NCBI RefSeq assembly: GCF_963668165.1
Contig: NZ_OY764209.1
Span: 496,001 to 560,000, forward strand
Origin: Marispirochaeta sp.
GTDB taxonomy: Bacteria; Spirochaetota; Spirochaetia; JC444; Marispirochaetaceae
DNA: 64,000 bases
Reading direction: 5' to 3'
The notes under the pieces: model-generated
What the model saw: only the letters and a program-made list of their open reading frames with translations
Database searches by the model: none
Told to the model about the DNA's origin: nothing
Program-made: the position numbers and the translations under genes
In this document: positions 36,658 to 46,343 of the stretch, piece by piece
Position numbering within the stretch: the first letter of the stretch is position 1
Layout of the letters: the number at the start of each line of letters is the position of its first letter

Positions 36658-37340
36658 AGGCGTCCTATCAGACGCACAGGAGCGCCTGAGGCGAACTCAC
36701 CCTGCACTTTCAGGGGAGCCGGAATCAGTTCAATCCGACGGTCCAGTACTTCGGTGATTTCGCCACCCACATTCTCAATAATATAGATTCCTTTTCCCAA
36801 CAGAAACCGGTGATTTCCAGCCCGAAAAGGCTGCTCCGTGTATTCGCTGCGCAAGTCGATATCCGGGGCGTCAATCCCGATAAGCCGCACACCTTTTTCT
36901 GCCGCCCATGCAGCAGCCCCTGCATCAAGGGTGCAGTATTCGTCGTAGTAGCGGGAAGGATCATGCACAAAGAGAGAGGCCCTGCCGGTGTAGACAATAA
37001 GCGCGTCTCCTGCCTTCAGGCTGAGATTCTTTTTCTTAAGGCGATCTTCAAGATGTTCCCTGCTGATCCCCCTGGCAGGAGGAGTCTCCGGGCCATAATT
37101 CTCGGAAAGGTCGACGACCAGTGCATCGCCGATCAGCTCCTGCAGGGGTATCTCATCGAGTCGTTTTCCATCCTTAACCATGTGCCAGGGCGCGTCGATA
37201 TGGGTGGCCGTATGAAGGCTGAAGGTTGCGCAGGCATGCCGGCATCCGTGGCTGGCAAAATGCTGCACATTGCGAAAATGGGGAAACCCAAAGGGATGAA
37301 AACAATCCTCGTCAAAACCGCAACTCAAATCATAATACAT
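36654..37340 (-). CDS. Cyclase family protein (kynurenine formamidase-like)
   Basis: A 228-residue protein with the family metal motif HTATHIDAPWH (His-x3-His-x-Asp) and later the DAPDID segment. Members hydrolyse formamides, cyclic imides or isatin-like rings, so a cyclic or amide intermediate may be opened here. It overlaps the M24 gene by four bases and follows the ABC permease genes by five. Kynurenine itself is not suggested by the neighbours. Confidence 0.78.
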   Translation of the reverse strand: MYYDLSCGFDEDCFHPFGFPHFRNVQHFASHGCRHACATFSLHTATHIDAPWHMVKDGKRLDEIPLQELIGDALVVDLSENYGPETPPARGISREHLEDRLKKKNLSLKAGDALIVYTGRASLFVHDPSRYYDEYCTLDAGAAAWAAEKGVRLIGIDAPDIDLRSEYTEQPFRAGNHRFLLGKGIYIIENVGGEITEVLDRRIELIPAPLKVQGEFASGAPVRLIGRL

Positions 37341-37345
37341 TCTGT

Positions 37346-38323
37346 TTACGCCCCTTTCACTTTTCCATGGCCGGCTGCCAGGATTATACCCACAATGACC
37401 ACTCCGGTCACGATATAGCGCAGACTGGCGCCGAAACCGATGATATTTAAAAGGTTAACAATGAGGTAGAGCAGGACCGAGGCGCCGATGATTCCCTGTA
37501 CGTTGGAATCCCCGCCGGCGATGCTGGTTCCCCCTAGAACGACCACGGCAATAGAGTTCAGCAGGTACTCATCCCCCATACCGAGGGTAGCTCCTCCGGA
37601 GAAAGCCGCCAGCAGAACTCCGGTTATTCCTGCAAAAACACCGCTCAGGGTATAGGTAATCAGTTTTCGGTAATTGACCTTTACTCCCGCGAGCCAGGCG
37701 GCCTTGGTGTTTTGACCGATTGCCTGAATACCCCGGCCGTAGGCAGTACGGTTTAAAAGCAGATGGACCAGAATAGAGAGAAGAATTACCAGCAGAAAAA
37801 GGATCGGTATCTGCAGGATCTTGATATTTACAAAGATTTCCAGGCCACGGGGAGGTTTAATCAGCATGCCCCGGAAAAACACAATAGCCAGGGTACGGAC
37901 AATAAAGCTCGATGCGAGGGTAGCAATCATGGGCGGAATCAGGGCAAAGCGGATCAACAGGAAATTAAAAGCGCCAACCGCCGAACCGGCAGCTATACCC
38001 GCGAGAATTCCCATAAAAATGCCGCTGTCCATTCCCCCCATGACCTTCATGGCAAAGGAACCTGCCAGGGCTATGGTATAGGGAATTGAAAGATCGATAT
38101 TACCCGGTCCATTTGTAATAACAAGCATCTGTCCGAGTCCCACCAGCACGAAGAAGGAAGCAAAACTGATAGAAGCGGCCAGGGTCTGCACAGGACTCTG
38201 GGAAACCATGGCGACCAGCAAAAACACAATGACCACGCCGGTATAAGACCATGCCCAGCGTATCGAAATAAAAGCCTTAAGGTATTCACCGGGAGTTTTG
38301 TTGGTAACTGTAGTATCAGACAT
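37346..38323 (-). CDS. ABC transporter permease (RbsC family)
   Basis: A 325-residue permease of the ribose/sugar type with about ten helices; motif GMGDEYLLNSIAVVVLGGTS is the family coupling region. It overlaps the other permease gene by 8 bases, and the two probably form a heterodimer with the ATPase encoded upstream. Confidence 0.9.
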   Translation of the reverse strand: MSDTTVTNKTPGEYLKAFISIRWAWSYTGVVIVFLLVAMVSQSPVQTLAASISFASFFVLVGLGQMLVITNGPGNIDLSIPYTIALAGSFAMKVMGGMDSGIFMGILAGIAAGSAVGAFNFLLIRFALIPPMIATLASSFIVRTLAIVFFRGMLIKPPRGLEIFVNIKILQIPILFLLVILLSILVHLLLNRTAYGRGIQAIGQNTKAAWLAGVKVNYRKLITYTLSGVFAGITGVLLAAFSGGATLGMGDEYLLNSIAVVVLGGTSIAGGDSNVQGIIGASVLLYLIVNLLNIIGFGASLRYIVTGVVIVGIILAAGHGKVKGA

Positions 38324-39287
38324 ATCGGACCTTCCCGCTTTTTTTCAGCTGACTGTTAATGAACAATACAGCGAGGATAATTATGCCCTGGGCACCGATC
38401 TGCCAGTCCGGAGATATACGCAGAAAGGTGAGCAGTGTGCCCACCAGCGTCATAGTACAGGCGCCGAGCACAACCCCTACGGCAGACACGGTACCGCCGG
38501 CGAAGCTTCCGCCGCCAAGCACAACACTGGCAACAGCGATCAGGGTATAGTTACGAGCGATATTGGGGTCGGCGCTGGTGGTAATCCCCGCCAGGGCAAA
38601 GCCGCTGAGGATCCCGAAAAAACCTACCATTCCAAATACCGTCATCTGCAGCTTAAGCATAGAGTGGCCGGACTGTTCTATGGCCTTTCTGTTGCCCCCC
38701 ATTCCCCGTAAAAGTATACCGAAGGTGGTTTTAAACAGCAGAAAATACAGCACCAGGGCCAGCAGAGCCAGAAAGATTATCGGCATCGGCACAAAGGGGG
38801 TCCTCATATTCATGATTCCGATAATAAAGCCGGGGACATTCCCCCCCGGATGAGGCTGAATCATAATTGCAAGTCCTGTCCAGATAAAGGACATCCCGAT
38901 AGTAACAACAATAGACTGCAGGTTCCGCAGGTAAAGAACCGCGCCGACCAGCATATACACAGCAATAATGCCCAGGAGCATAAGAACTCCAAGTACAGGC
39001 CTTGTCGGTAATAGAGAACCGGCTATACAGGTAACCAGACTAACCAGGTTACCAATGGAAAGGTCGATCTCCGAGATGGTCATGGCAAACATCTGCGCGA
39101 TTGTTGCCAGGGCAACTGGAATCGCCATATTAAACAGCAGATTAAAGCCGGTATAGGTGATTACCCGCGGCCGCAGCATGAGAATCGGAACAAACACAAT
39201 CAGTATTGACATCAAGGGCATAAGTACGTCCCGGGCGCGTCCTTTGCGCCGCAGGCTGAATTTTTTGTCTCCCACCTTGTTTTCCAT
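38316..39287 (-). CDS. ABC transporter permease (RbsC family)
   Basis: A 323-residue permease related to its neighbour, with IDLSIGNLVSLVTCIAGSL near the N-terminus and the coupling region IARNYTLIAVASVVLGGGS. Paired permeases of this kind serve sugar and purine-type ABC importers. It lies 32 bases after the ATPase gene. Confidence 0.9.
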   Translation of the reverse strand: MENKVGDKKFSLRRKGRARDVLMPLMSILIVFVPILMLRPRVITYTGFNLLFNMAIPVALATIAQMFAMTISEIDLSIGNLVSLVTCIAGSLLPTRPVLGVLMLLGIIAVYMLVGAVLYLRNLQSIVVTIGMSFIWTGLAIMIQPHPGGNVPGFIIGIMNMRTPFVPMPIIFLALLALVLYFLLFKTTFGILLRGMGGNRKAIEQSGHSMLKLQMTVFGMVGFFGILSGFALAGITTSADPNIARNYTLIAVASVVLGGGSFAGGTVSAVGVVLGACTMTLVGTLLTFLRISPDWQIGAQGIIILAVLFINSQLKKSGKVRYV

Positions 39288-39319
39288 ATACTCTCTCTTT
39301 TAAACTCTCTCTCAAACTC

Positions 39320-40789
39320 TTAAAATGAAGCTTTGAGAATGTCTTCTTCGCTCGCCTCATTGCCGAGCAGTTCGGCGATGATTTTTCCACCCTTGAATAC
39401 ATAGAGACGGTCGCAGTACTTAAGTTCATCCATCTCGGTGGTGTACCAGACAAAACTGCGGCCTTCCTCACGTTCCTTTAGAATGCGGCGATAGATTACC
39501 TCTTTCGTACCCACATCAACGCCCCGGGTCGGGTCGTCCATCAACACAATCCCGGCGGAGGATTCAAGGCAACGGGAAAAAATCGCCTTTTGCTGATTCC
39601 CACCGCTCAAACTCAGAATGCTGTCGCCAATGGAATGAACTTTAATGTCGATTTCATCACGCCAGCGTCTGGCAATATCATCTTCCCTGTCAGCATTGAT
39701 TAGAAACAATTTGCGGACCTTGTTGTAGACCTGGATCGTTATATTCCGGGTTATGGACCATATCGGGAAAACCCCGTCGGTCTGCCGGTCCCCGGGAAGA
39801 AAGGTAACCGGGGCATGTACCCGGTATTCTCCGTTTCTCCGGTTATCGAAGAGTTCAATAAGCAGGTCGGTTTGCCCGTGGCCGGCAAGGCCGGTGAGTC
39901 CCACGATTTCACCTTTGTTGACCCGCAGCTTGACTTCACCGTTCTGCCGTTTTGGTTCGATGACTGGTATTTTCCCGGCAGCACCCTGTTCTTCTTTTAA
40001 AGCGAGAGAGTCATCCGCGGCAGCGGCCCCTTCCGCAGCTTCGGTCTTCGCCTCACCCATAAGCTCTATGACACTTTCCCTGGTTGAATCTTCCGTGTTT
40101 TCCACCCCCACCTTTACGCCATCCTTCATAATAACTATCCGGTCAGTGGAAGCAAGAACTTCGTCGAGCAGATGGGATATATAAATGACACTCAGCTTCT
40201 TTTCCCGCAGGGTGTCCAGGTAATCAATCAGCTGCCGGGACCTTTTATGGTCCAGGGCACTGGTCGGTTCGTCCAGAATAATAAGACGGAGGGGCTTGTC
40301 AGGGGCAGTAAAGGCTTTGGCGATCTCCACCATCTGACGCTGCCCCAGGGTAAGACCGCTTACAACTGAATCGGGGTGAATACCGTGATCGGGAAAAATC
40401 TCGTCCAGGGAGGATATAATCATCTCCCGGGCCAGTTTTTTCCACCCAAAGCCGGAAATATTCGGATGAAAGACCTTTATATTCTCCGCCACGGTCAGGT
40501 TCGGGCAGAGACTCAGCTCCTGAAATACTACGCGGATACCCTGGCTGTTCGCGCTGAAGATATCGTATCCGGGGGGCCGAAGCTCTCCGTCTATAAACAA
40601 ATCCCCTTCCGTCGGCGGGTAGGTGCCGGTAAGGATATTCACCAAAGTGGACTTTCCCGCCCCATTATGACCGACTATTCCGAGGCACTCTCCCTCCTGA
40701 ATCGAAAGATCGACCTTATGGAGTGCCCGGGAACTCATAAAATACTTGCTTATATTTTTAAGCTCTATGATTGCTTTCATTCTTCCCAT
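39320..40789 (-). CDS. Sugar-type ABC transporter ATP-binding protein (RbsA family, two domains)
   Basis: A 489-residue protein with two fused ATPase domains. The first has Walker A GHNGAGKSTLV and Walker B LIILDEPTSALD. The second has the reduced Walker A GLAGHGQTDLL with signature LSGGNQQKAIFSR and MDDPTRGVD, normal for this family. The start may be ATG 40789 or ATG 40780 (MKAIIELKN). It drives import by the two permeases. Confidence 0.92.
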   Translation of the reverse strand: MGRMKAIIELKNISKYFMSSRALHKVDLSIQEGECLGIVGHNGAGKSTLVNILTGTYPPTEGDLFIDGELRPPGYDIFSANSQGIRVVFQELSLCPNLTVAENIKVFHPNISGFGWKKLAREMIISSLDEIFPDHGIHPDSVVSGLTLGQRQMVEIAKAFTAPDKPLRLIILDEPTSALDHKRSRQLIDYLDTLREKKLSVIYISHLLDEVLASTDRIVIMKDGVKVGVENTEDSTRESVIELMGEAKTEAAEGAAAADDSLALKEEQGAAGKIPVIEPKRQNGEVKLRVNKGEIVGLTGLAGHGQTDLLIELFDNRRNGEYRVHAPVTFLPGDRQTDGVFPIWSITRNITIQVYNKVRKLFLINADREDDIARRWRDEIDIKVHSIGDSILSLSGGNQQKAIFSRCLESSAGIVLMDDPTRGVDVGTKEVIYRRILKEREEGRSFVWYTTEMDELKYCDRLYVFKGGKIIAELLGNEASEEDILKASF

Positions 40790-40811
40790 ATCCCTCTTTG
40801 TTAATCATTGA

Positions 40812-40831
40812 TCTCCTGCCTGAGCAGGAGA
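40812..40831 (-). terminator. Stem-loop between binding-protein and ATPase genes
   Basis: TCTCCTGC and GCAGGAGA form a perfect 8-bp stem with a four-base loop in the gap between the two genes. No T-run follows. It mirrors the hairpins found after dctP in the TRAP operons. Confidence 0.65.
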
Positions 40832-40864
40832 CCAATAAAGCTTATTAGCAATCCCGAGTATTGT

Positions 40865-41926
40865 TTACATGGGAAGCGGATCCGCAGGAGGCGGATCGCC
40901 GGCCTTCCAGTTTTTAATCAGTTCCTGTACCCATACCTGGGGATAGATGATTGAAGCAACACCGCCGGGCTGAGTATTTTCAAGATGATAATCAAGACTC
41001 TCTTCGGTAACCGTCAAAGGCGGCAGAAGGATTTCTTTGGGTACATCGGTACCATTCAGGACCTCAACGGCGGTCCAGAAAGCGATGGTTGCCACACCGG
41101 GAGCAATACTTATGGAGATAGTCTCGTAACCGCTCTTCTGTTTCATCTCGTTCCAGATGGTCATTTCATCGTAGCGGTTCCCCATCATAACCATGGGCAC
41201 GTCCCTTCCCGCTGCCTCAAAAGCCTTTACCGCACCGTAGCCGTCTCCACCCTGGGTTATAACAGCATCAATCTTATCAAGCGAGGGCAGGATCCCTGCG
41301 ACTTCCCGCTGAGCCACCGACTGGGTCCAGTTGCCGTAGACCTCGCCGACGATCCTGAGGTTGGGATAGTTCTTGAGAGCTTCCATGGCACCCTCGTGAA
41401 TGGCATCGTTTACGTAAGTTCCCGCAAGTCCCCGGATTTCCAGGATATTGGCCCTGTTCATACGGTCGGCAATGAACTCAACCTGGGCAGCACCCATGTA
41501 CTGGAAGTCGGTTACCAGACGCCATGCCCGCTCTTCGGTTATCACATTATCAAACGAGACAACTACAATACCCGCATCCAGGGCCTGCCGGACAGCTCCG
41601 TTCAGGGCCGTGGGGGAAGCGGCATCAAGCACAATGGCATCGTATCCTTCCAGAATCAGGTTCTGGATCTGGGCTGCCTGCTCTGCCGCCGAACTTTCGT
41701 TGGTGGTGAATATCGGGGCTTCCTTGACAATTCCCTTTTCTATCGCAACCTTTGCCGCGGCCTCCCAGTCCTTGATCATGGTCTGACGCCAGGAATTTCC
41801 GGCGTAATCGTTGCTCAGAGCGATTCTGTACCCGCCCTTTTCGCCCGCCGCATCCTTTTGCCCTTCGGCAAAGGAACCCAGCGCAAACAGCGACAGAATC
41901 AGTACAACAGCAATAACTCGTTTCAT
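40865..41926 (-). CDS. Sugar ABC transporter substrate-binding protein
   Basis: A 353-residue periplasmic binding protein of the RbsB/LacI-like fold. The signal peptide (MKRVIAVVLILSLFALGSFA) ends before EGQKDA. Typical segments are RIALSNDYAGNSWRQTM, LDAASPTALNGAV and TQGGDGYGAVKAFEAAG. AGGAGG lies seven bases before the ATG. It leads the leftward operon of transporter and three enzymes. Its regulator is probably the YesMN pair just upstream. The ligand is unknown. Confidence 0.9.
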   Translation of the reverse strand: MKRVIAVVLILSLFALGSFAEGQKDAAGEKGGYRIALSNDYAGNSWRQTMIKDWEAAAKVAIEKGIVKEAPIFTTNESSAAEQAAQIQNLILEGYDAIVLDAASPTALNGAVRQALDAGIVVVSFDNVITEERAWRLVTDFQYMGAAQVEFIADRMNRANILEIRGLAGTYVNDAIHEGAMEALKNYPNLRIVGEVYGNWTQSVAQREVAGILPSLDKIDAVITQGGDGYGAVKAFEAAGRDVPMVMMGNRYDEMTIWNEMKQKSGYETISISIAPGVATIAFWTAVEVLNGTDVPKEILLPPLTVTEESLDYHLENTQPGGVASIIYPQVWVQELIKNWKAGDPPPADPLPM

Positions 41927-42034
41927 ACATAGTCCTCCTAATGTTTTTGGTAAACCGGTGTGTTTACCTGTTTAAGATTGTACGAGGGGATTTCCCATAG
42001 CAGAATGGAAACATTTATGAATAACTGGAAATTT

Positions 42035-43651
42035 TTACTTTTTAGACGGCCGCTTGCGGCGGGCGTAGGCGGATGGCGATATTCCCGCCTGCTTTCTGAA
42101 AACCTTGCTGAAGTAAAAAGCGTCGGCGTAGCCTACCGCTTCGGCGACCTCCCCCACAGTGAGCAGGGGATCCCTGTCCATCAGGCTCATTGCCTGTCGA
42201 ATCCTGTAGTCTGTCAGATAGCTGATAATGGAGATACCCAGCTGTTTCTTGAATACACCGCTTATGTAACTGGGAGTCACGGAAATATGGTCCGCGATCC
42301 TGTCCAGACTGAGGGCCGCGTCCTGATAATTACCCTCGATGTAGTCTTTTGCCTTTTTTACGATCATTTGTGTCCGGGATTTAACATTACCACGAAGACG
42401 TTCAAAGATTCGCGCGACAAACTGTTCCAGCCATACCTGTATATCCGGCAGGGACTCCAGGGCCTGTACTGCCGCAAGGGCATCAGATCCGTCCCGAAAC
42501 ATACTGGACAGTCCGATGGAGTTTTCATCAAGAAACTCAATCAGGACGGAAACAAAGTCCATTACTGCCATCTCGCAGTATTGACGACGGGGCCGCTGAA
42601 GCCGCAGTTCCTGGAAGAGATGCTTTATCAATTCAGAGATTTCAGCTTCACTGCCACTTCGCAGTAAAACCAGCAGGGAATTCCTGTCCACAGGAGATCT
42701 GTACGAGCTGCTCTCCTTTGCTCCCTCGCTCTCCGGCTGCCAGCGATAGACCTTATCCTCACCGCAATAGAAACGTTCCCCCAGAGCCTTATTCGCATTT
42801 GCGTAAGCTTCACCAAGCCGCTCCGGGGTGGACGCGATAGAACCGATTGCCAGGGTACAGCGGAGCTTCAGCTCAACGGCCTCGACGGCAATGCGCCGCC
42901 GCAGGGATACTGCAGCCGCATACAGGAAATCCTCCGTATTATTCACAGCATCAGGCCCCAGATTGGCGAGCAGTACCGCCGTATTCTCTCCGACAGAAAC
43001 AAGTTCAAGGGCAGAAAACGCCCCTTCGATCATCGGATCAAGAAGCTGACGAAGTCTTTCAATCGAGAGAGGAGTCTCTCCCCTGGTCTTTATAATGATT
43101 ACGGCGATATCCTCTTCTGCCACACCTATACCAAAAAGTCGGAATCCATTCTTAATGTCCCGGGGAACCAGATTAGCCGATCTGCCAAGAAGAGCCCGCA
43201 GGAAATCACCCCGGGGATCCTCTTCCTGCCGGGAATCGGAATCCCTTGTTCCTCTCCGGTAGAGGGACCTCTCCTCCTCCAGGATTACCTTGCGGGCTGC
43301 TTCAAGGGAATTGCGGAGCTCTTCAGGATCGATGGGTTTCAACAGATAATTCAGTACGCCAATGTGAATTGCGCGTCTGGCGTAACTGAACTCTTCGTAT
43401 CCCGTCAGAATAATGATCACCATCTTTGGATACATGGTCCTCAGCCTGTCCGCGAGATCCAGACCATTTATATAGGGAATATTTATATCCACCACCGCCA
43501 GACGGGGCACATACTGCCTGGCATAGTCCAAAGCCTCTTCGCTGTTCTCCGCCTGAGCAACGACATTGAAACCGAGCTCATTCCAGTCCACAGATCGAAG
43601 TATGAGGCTGCGGATCAGTGCCTCATCATCAACTATCATTACGGGAATCAC
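42035..43651 (-). CDS. YesN-type response regulator (receiver plus AraC domain)
   Basis: A 538-residue regulator. Receiver residues include D9/E10, phospho-acceptor D55 in VVDINIPYINGLD and the lysine in LLKPIDPEE. The AraC domain lies at the C-terminus (AVGYADAFYFSKVFRKQAG). The start is GTG with AGGAGG six bases upstream, overlapping the kinase stop by four bases. It most likely controls the adjacent leftward ABC operon. Confidence 0.92.
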   Translation of the reverse strand: MIPVMIVDDEALIRSLILRSVDWNELGFNVVAQAENSEEALDYARQYVPRLAVVDINIPYINGLDLADRLRTMYPKMVIIILTGYEEFSYARRAIHIGVLNYLLKPIDPEELRNSLEAARKVILEEERSLYRRGTRDSDSRQEEDPRGDFLRALLGRSANLVPRDIKNGFRLFGIGVAEEDIAVIIIKTRGETPLSIERLRQLLDPMIEGAFSALELVSVGENTAVLLANLGPDAVNNTEDFLYAAAVSLRRRIAVEAVELKLRCTLAIGSIASTPERLGEAYANANKALGERFYCGEDKVYRWQPESEGAKESSSYRSPVDRNSLLVLLRSGSEAEISELIKHLFQELRLQRPRRQYCEMAVMDFVSVLIEFLDENSIGLSSMFRDGSDALAAVQALESLPDIQVWLEQFVARIFERLRGNVKSRTQMIVKKAKDYIEGNYQDAALSLDRIADHISVTPSYISGVFKKQLGISIISYLTDYRIRQAMSLMDRDPLLTVGEVAEAVGYADAFYFSKVFRKQAGISPSAYARRKRPSKK

Positions 43652-45477
43652 TCGAAGTCCTCCTGATCCTGACTATTCTGTATGTCAAAGGGAACTGTGA
43701 TATTTACTCTGGTCCAATCTCCAAAACTGCTTTCGATAGAGAGGCCGCAGGACTCCCCGAAACACTGCTTGAGACGCTGGTCCACACTGGAAAGGCCAAA
43801 CCCGCCAAGTCCGTCACGCTCTTTCTGACGCTGTCTGAGGACATCTTCCAGACGATTGGGCTCAATACCCGCTCCATTGTCCTCCACAGTCAGGCAGACA
43901 CTGCCTTCCAACCGTTTTCCACTGACTCTTATAAAACCCTCACGACGGGAAGCCTTGAGCCCATGGTAAATCGAGTTTTCCACCAGAGGCTGCAGGGACA
44001 GCTTTACAATCCGCTGCTCAAGGACATTCTCGTCCACATCAATTTCAAAATTCAGCTTCTCCTGGTAACGGGTCTTCTGGATATTCAGATAATGCCGGAT
44101 TGTCTGTACTTCTTCCCGGATGGAAATTACCGGACGGCCGTTGCTCAATACCCCCCGGTAAAACAGAGAGACTGATTTTGCCAGATTATAGGCATCGTCG
44201 TTACGTCCCAGCTGTGCCAGGGAAGAGATACTTTCCAGAGTATTGTACAGAAAGTGGGGATTTATCTGGGACTGAAGGGCCATGAGCTCAAGCTCCCGCT
44301 CCCGCTGGTGGTGTATATAGACCCGGTCCATCAGGTCCGACATTCTATGCAGCATATGGTTAAACGCACCGGTCAGCTCGCCGATCTCATCACGCCGATC
44401 TTCCTCCAGGCGGATAGAAAGGTCTCCGGATGCAGCATCGCTCATGGATTCAGAAAGCGAGACTATAGGCTTCGATATACCCCGGGCAATCAGGAAGGCG
44501 AAAGCCAGCTCCAGGCCTACCCCAAGGGCCCCGATGATATAGACCAGCCGGGTAAAACGCTGCCCAAAAGCAAGCAGCTCTGTAAGCGAAACTATGCCGA
44601 TAATGGTCCAGTTCAACCGGTCAACGCGCTGGGAAAGAACAAGCAGGTCTCCCTCGGCGCTCCGCTGGATCCTTCCCTCCCGGAATTCCTGACCAATCCA
44701 GGACAAATACGAGTCGTTGAGCATGTCCGCGAAGGGCCCCTGAAACCTCATTTCCGGATAGACCAGGGCCCCGTTGTGATCCACTACCATGAAACGACCG
44801 GTTCGGCCGTAATCCAGATGGCTGTAGAGGGAAGAAAAGATGGAATCACTGACGCTGATCTGCAGGATACCAAGGATTTCCCCGCTCTCTTCGTGCACAA
44901 TACTGCGCAGCATGGTCAGTCCCACAATTCCCTGATTAATCCCGGAATATCCGTGCTTTCCCAGGTCCAGCCAGATATTCCGGCCGCTGTTGTGAATGAT
45001 TAATTCGGCTATTTCGCGGTTTAGAAGCGGGGAGGTAGAAAAGTTGTTGTCCGATATGTTTCCGATTCCTACCCTGACCCCTTCACTGGTATAAAGGGTA
45101 AGACCATCAATTACGTTGCGCAGGTACGTGACTTTTTGCAGGGCGGAGCGCACAAGAAAATAGTGGTCAGTGTTTTCTTCCGGGTCCGTCCCCTGAAGCT
45201 TTCTCAAGACCGCCTGTACCGTCTCCTCCCTGGAAACCTTGGCCCCTGCCTCCTCGATACTGTTTAGCACCCCATTGAGACTCTGGATAATAATATCCAT
45301 GCTCTGCTTTGTCGTCTCCGAGGTCCGCTGGATCAGCATGTCCGAGGCAACCTTGTTAGCCATATACACAGTAACGCCAATAAGAAGCAGGATAATGAGA
45401 AAATTCGGCAGATAGATTTTCCTGCTTATCGACAGGTCCCGGTACCAGCCGGAAATGCCGCTGAATACACGCTTCAC
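43648..45477 (-). CDS. YesM-type sensor histidine kinase with periplasmic sensor
   Basis: A 609-residue kinase. Membrane helices lie near residues 25-44 and 280-305, with a Cache-like sensor between (LYTSEGVRVGIGNIS, HEESGEILGILQISVSD). HAMP follows, then the His_kinase box LQSQINPHFLYNTLESIS, and an ATPase domain with VEDNGAGI. The start GTG at 45477 has no ribosome site, and a 20-base palindrome sits just upstream, so start and regulation are uncertain. Confidence 0.88.
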   Translation of the reverse strand: MKRVFSGISGWYRDLSISRKIYLPNFLIILLLIGVTVYMANKVASDMLIQRTSETTKQSMDIIIQSLNGVLNSIEEAGAKVSREETVQAVLRKLQGTDPEENTDHYFLVRSALQKVTYLRNVIDGLTLYTSEGVRVGIGNISDNNFSTSPLLNREIAELIIHNSGRNIWLDLGKHGYSGINQGIVGLTMLRSIVHEESGEILGILQISVSDSIFSSLYSHLDYGRTGRFMVVDHNGALVYPEMRFQGPFADMLNDSYLSWIGQEFREGRIQRSAEGDLLVLSQRVDRLNWTIIGIVSLTELLAFGQRFTRLVYIIGALGVGLELAFAFLIARGISKPIVSLSESMSDAASGDLSIRLEEDRRDEIGELTGAFNHMLHRMSDLMDRVYIHHQRERELELMALQSQINPHFLYNTLESISSLAQLGRNDDAYNLAKSVSLFYRGVLSNGRPVISIREEVQTIRHYLNIQKTRYQEKLNFEIDVDENVLEQRIVKLSLQPLVENSIYHGLKASRREGFIRVSGKRLEGSVCLTVEDNGAGIEPNRLEDVLRQRQKERDGLGGFGLSSVDQRLKQCFGESCGLSIESSFGDWTRVNITVPFDIQNSQDQEDFE

Positions 45478-45478
45478 G

Positions 45479-45498
45479 TTTGTATCATAGCATACAAA
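45479..45498. promoter_or_regulatory. Palindrome upstream of the YesM kinase gene
   Basis: TTTGTAT (45479-45485) and ATACAAA (45492-45498) are perfect inverted copies six bases apart, immediately next to the GTG start. It could be an operator or part of a promoter. Confidence 0.45.
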
Positions 45499-45524
45499 GC
45501 AGAGGGGTGTGACCGTGAAAAAAT

Positions 45525-46343
45525 CTACTCCTGCTGCTTATGGAGAGAAAGAAGCTCCTCTTCGCTGCGTTGTACTTCAAGTCTTGCTCTGGCGGCAAAG
45601 TTTTCCGCATACTCCCTCAGCAGGCTTCTGTACGCAGGATCCAGGGACTCATAAAAATCCGCATTCACCAATAAGCGGTACTGGGGGGTATGGAATCCCG
45701 GAACAAGCATGCTTTCCGTCCAGCGACTCCAGTCCTGGTGGTACCACTCAAAGATATCTAAATCGACATATCCAAAGCGACCGTTCCGGGCCTCTCTCTG
45801 CATCACGGCCCCGGACAGGACAAGAATTTCAAATCCTGATTCAGAGACGGAAACAACCCGGTCCTCCCTCAAAGCCAGTACAGTGGAATTCTCCGGGAGG
45901 GGATTCTTGATTGTCCAGATATGCCGGGCGGGACCTGCTGCCGTTACAAGGCTGAGGCTTGATTGGGAATCCGTATCGCCGCGAATCAGGCAGATCTCCA
46001 GGGTCCCCTTCTCGAGACCTCTCAGAAGCTGCCCCTCCGGTCCGAGGCTGCCATCGGGATACAGTTCCACAATTAGTTGCAGATTGGCGGCTGTTTCCAG
46101 GGGCGCAGCAAAATCCTGACTGAGACTCTGGTGTAGTGGATGATAGCGAGGGAGTCCGTGGGCAATCTTGATTACCCTGAAGTCATGGTCCCCCCCGAGA
46201 TCGCGATGAATCCGGCCTCCCTCTACTACCGCGATTCCGCCAGGCAGGGGTAGATAGGGCAGGAAAAACAGAAAAGCAAGGCTGTATAGCAAAAGAATCA
46301 TCATAATACCCAGAAGTATCGGAACCATGAGCCCGGATTTCAT
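45525..46343 (-). CDS. Compact membrane-tethered DctP-like binding protein
   Basis: A 272-residue protein with one uncleaved-looking N-terminal helix (about residues 8-32). The rest resembles a TRAP binding protein: VIKIAHGLPRYHPLHQSL at the front and LLVNADFYESLDPAYRSLLR at the end match DctP. The segment that holds the substrate arginine and the GLKxRVP motif in DctP is not recognisable, and the protein is about 60 residues shorter than usual. It overlaps the upstream membrane AraC regulator gene by four bases, so the two are probably made together. It is likely a sensor or accessory subunit rather than a transport component. Confidence 0.6.
   Translation of the reverse strand: MKSGLMVPILLGIMMILLLYSLAFLFFLPYLPLPGGIAVVEGGRIHRDLGGDHDFRVIKIAHGLPRYHPLHQSLSQDFAAPLETAANLQLIVELYPDGSLGPEGQLLRGLEKGTLEICLIRGDTDSQSSLSLVTAAGPARHIWTIKNPLPENSTVLALREDRVVSVSESGFEILVLSGAVMQREARNGRFGYVDLDIFEWYHQDWSRWTESMLVPGFHTPQYRLLVNADFYESLDPAYRSLLREYAENFAARARLEVQRSEEELLSLHKQQE

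Noticed and set aside
35584-36786. 400-codon open frame on the plus strand
   Set aside because: It is exactly opposite the M24 and cyclase genes, has no family motif, and reflects their codon pattern.
40985-41932. 315-codon open frame on the plus strand
   Set aside because: It mirrors the sugar-binding protein gene and shows no domain or ribosome site.
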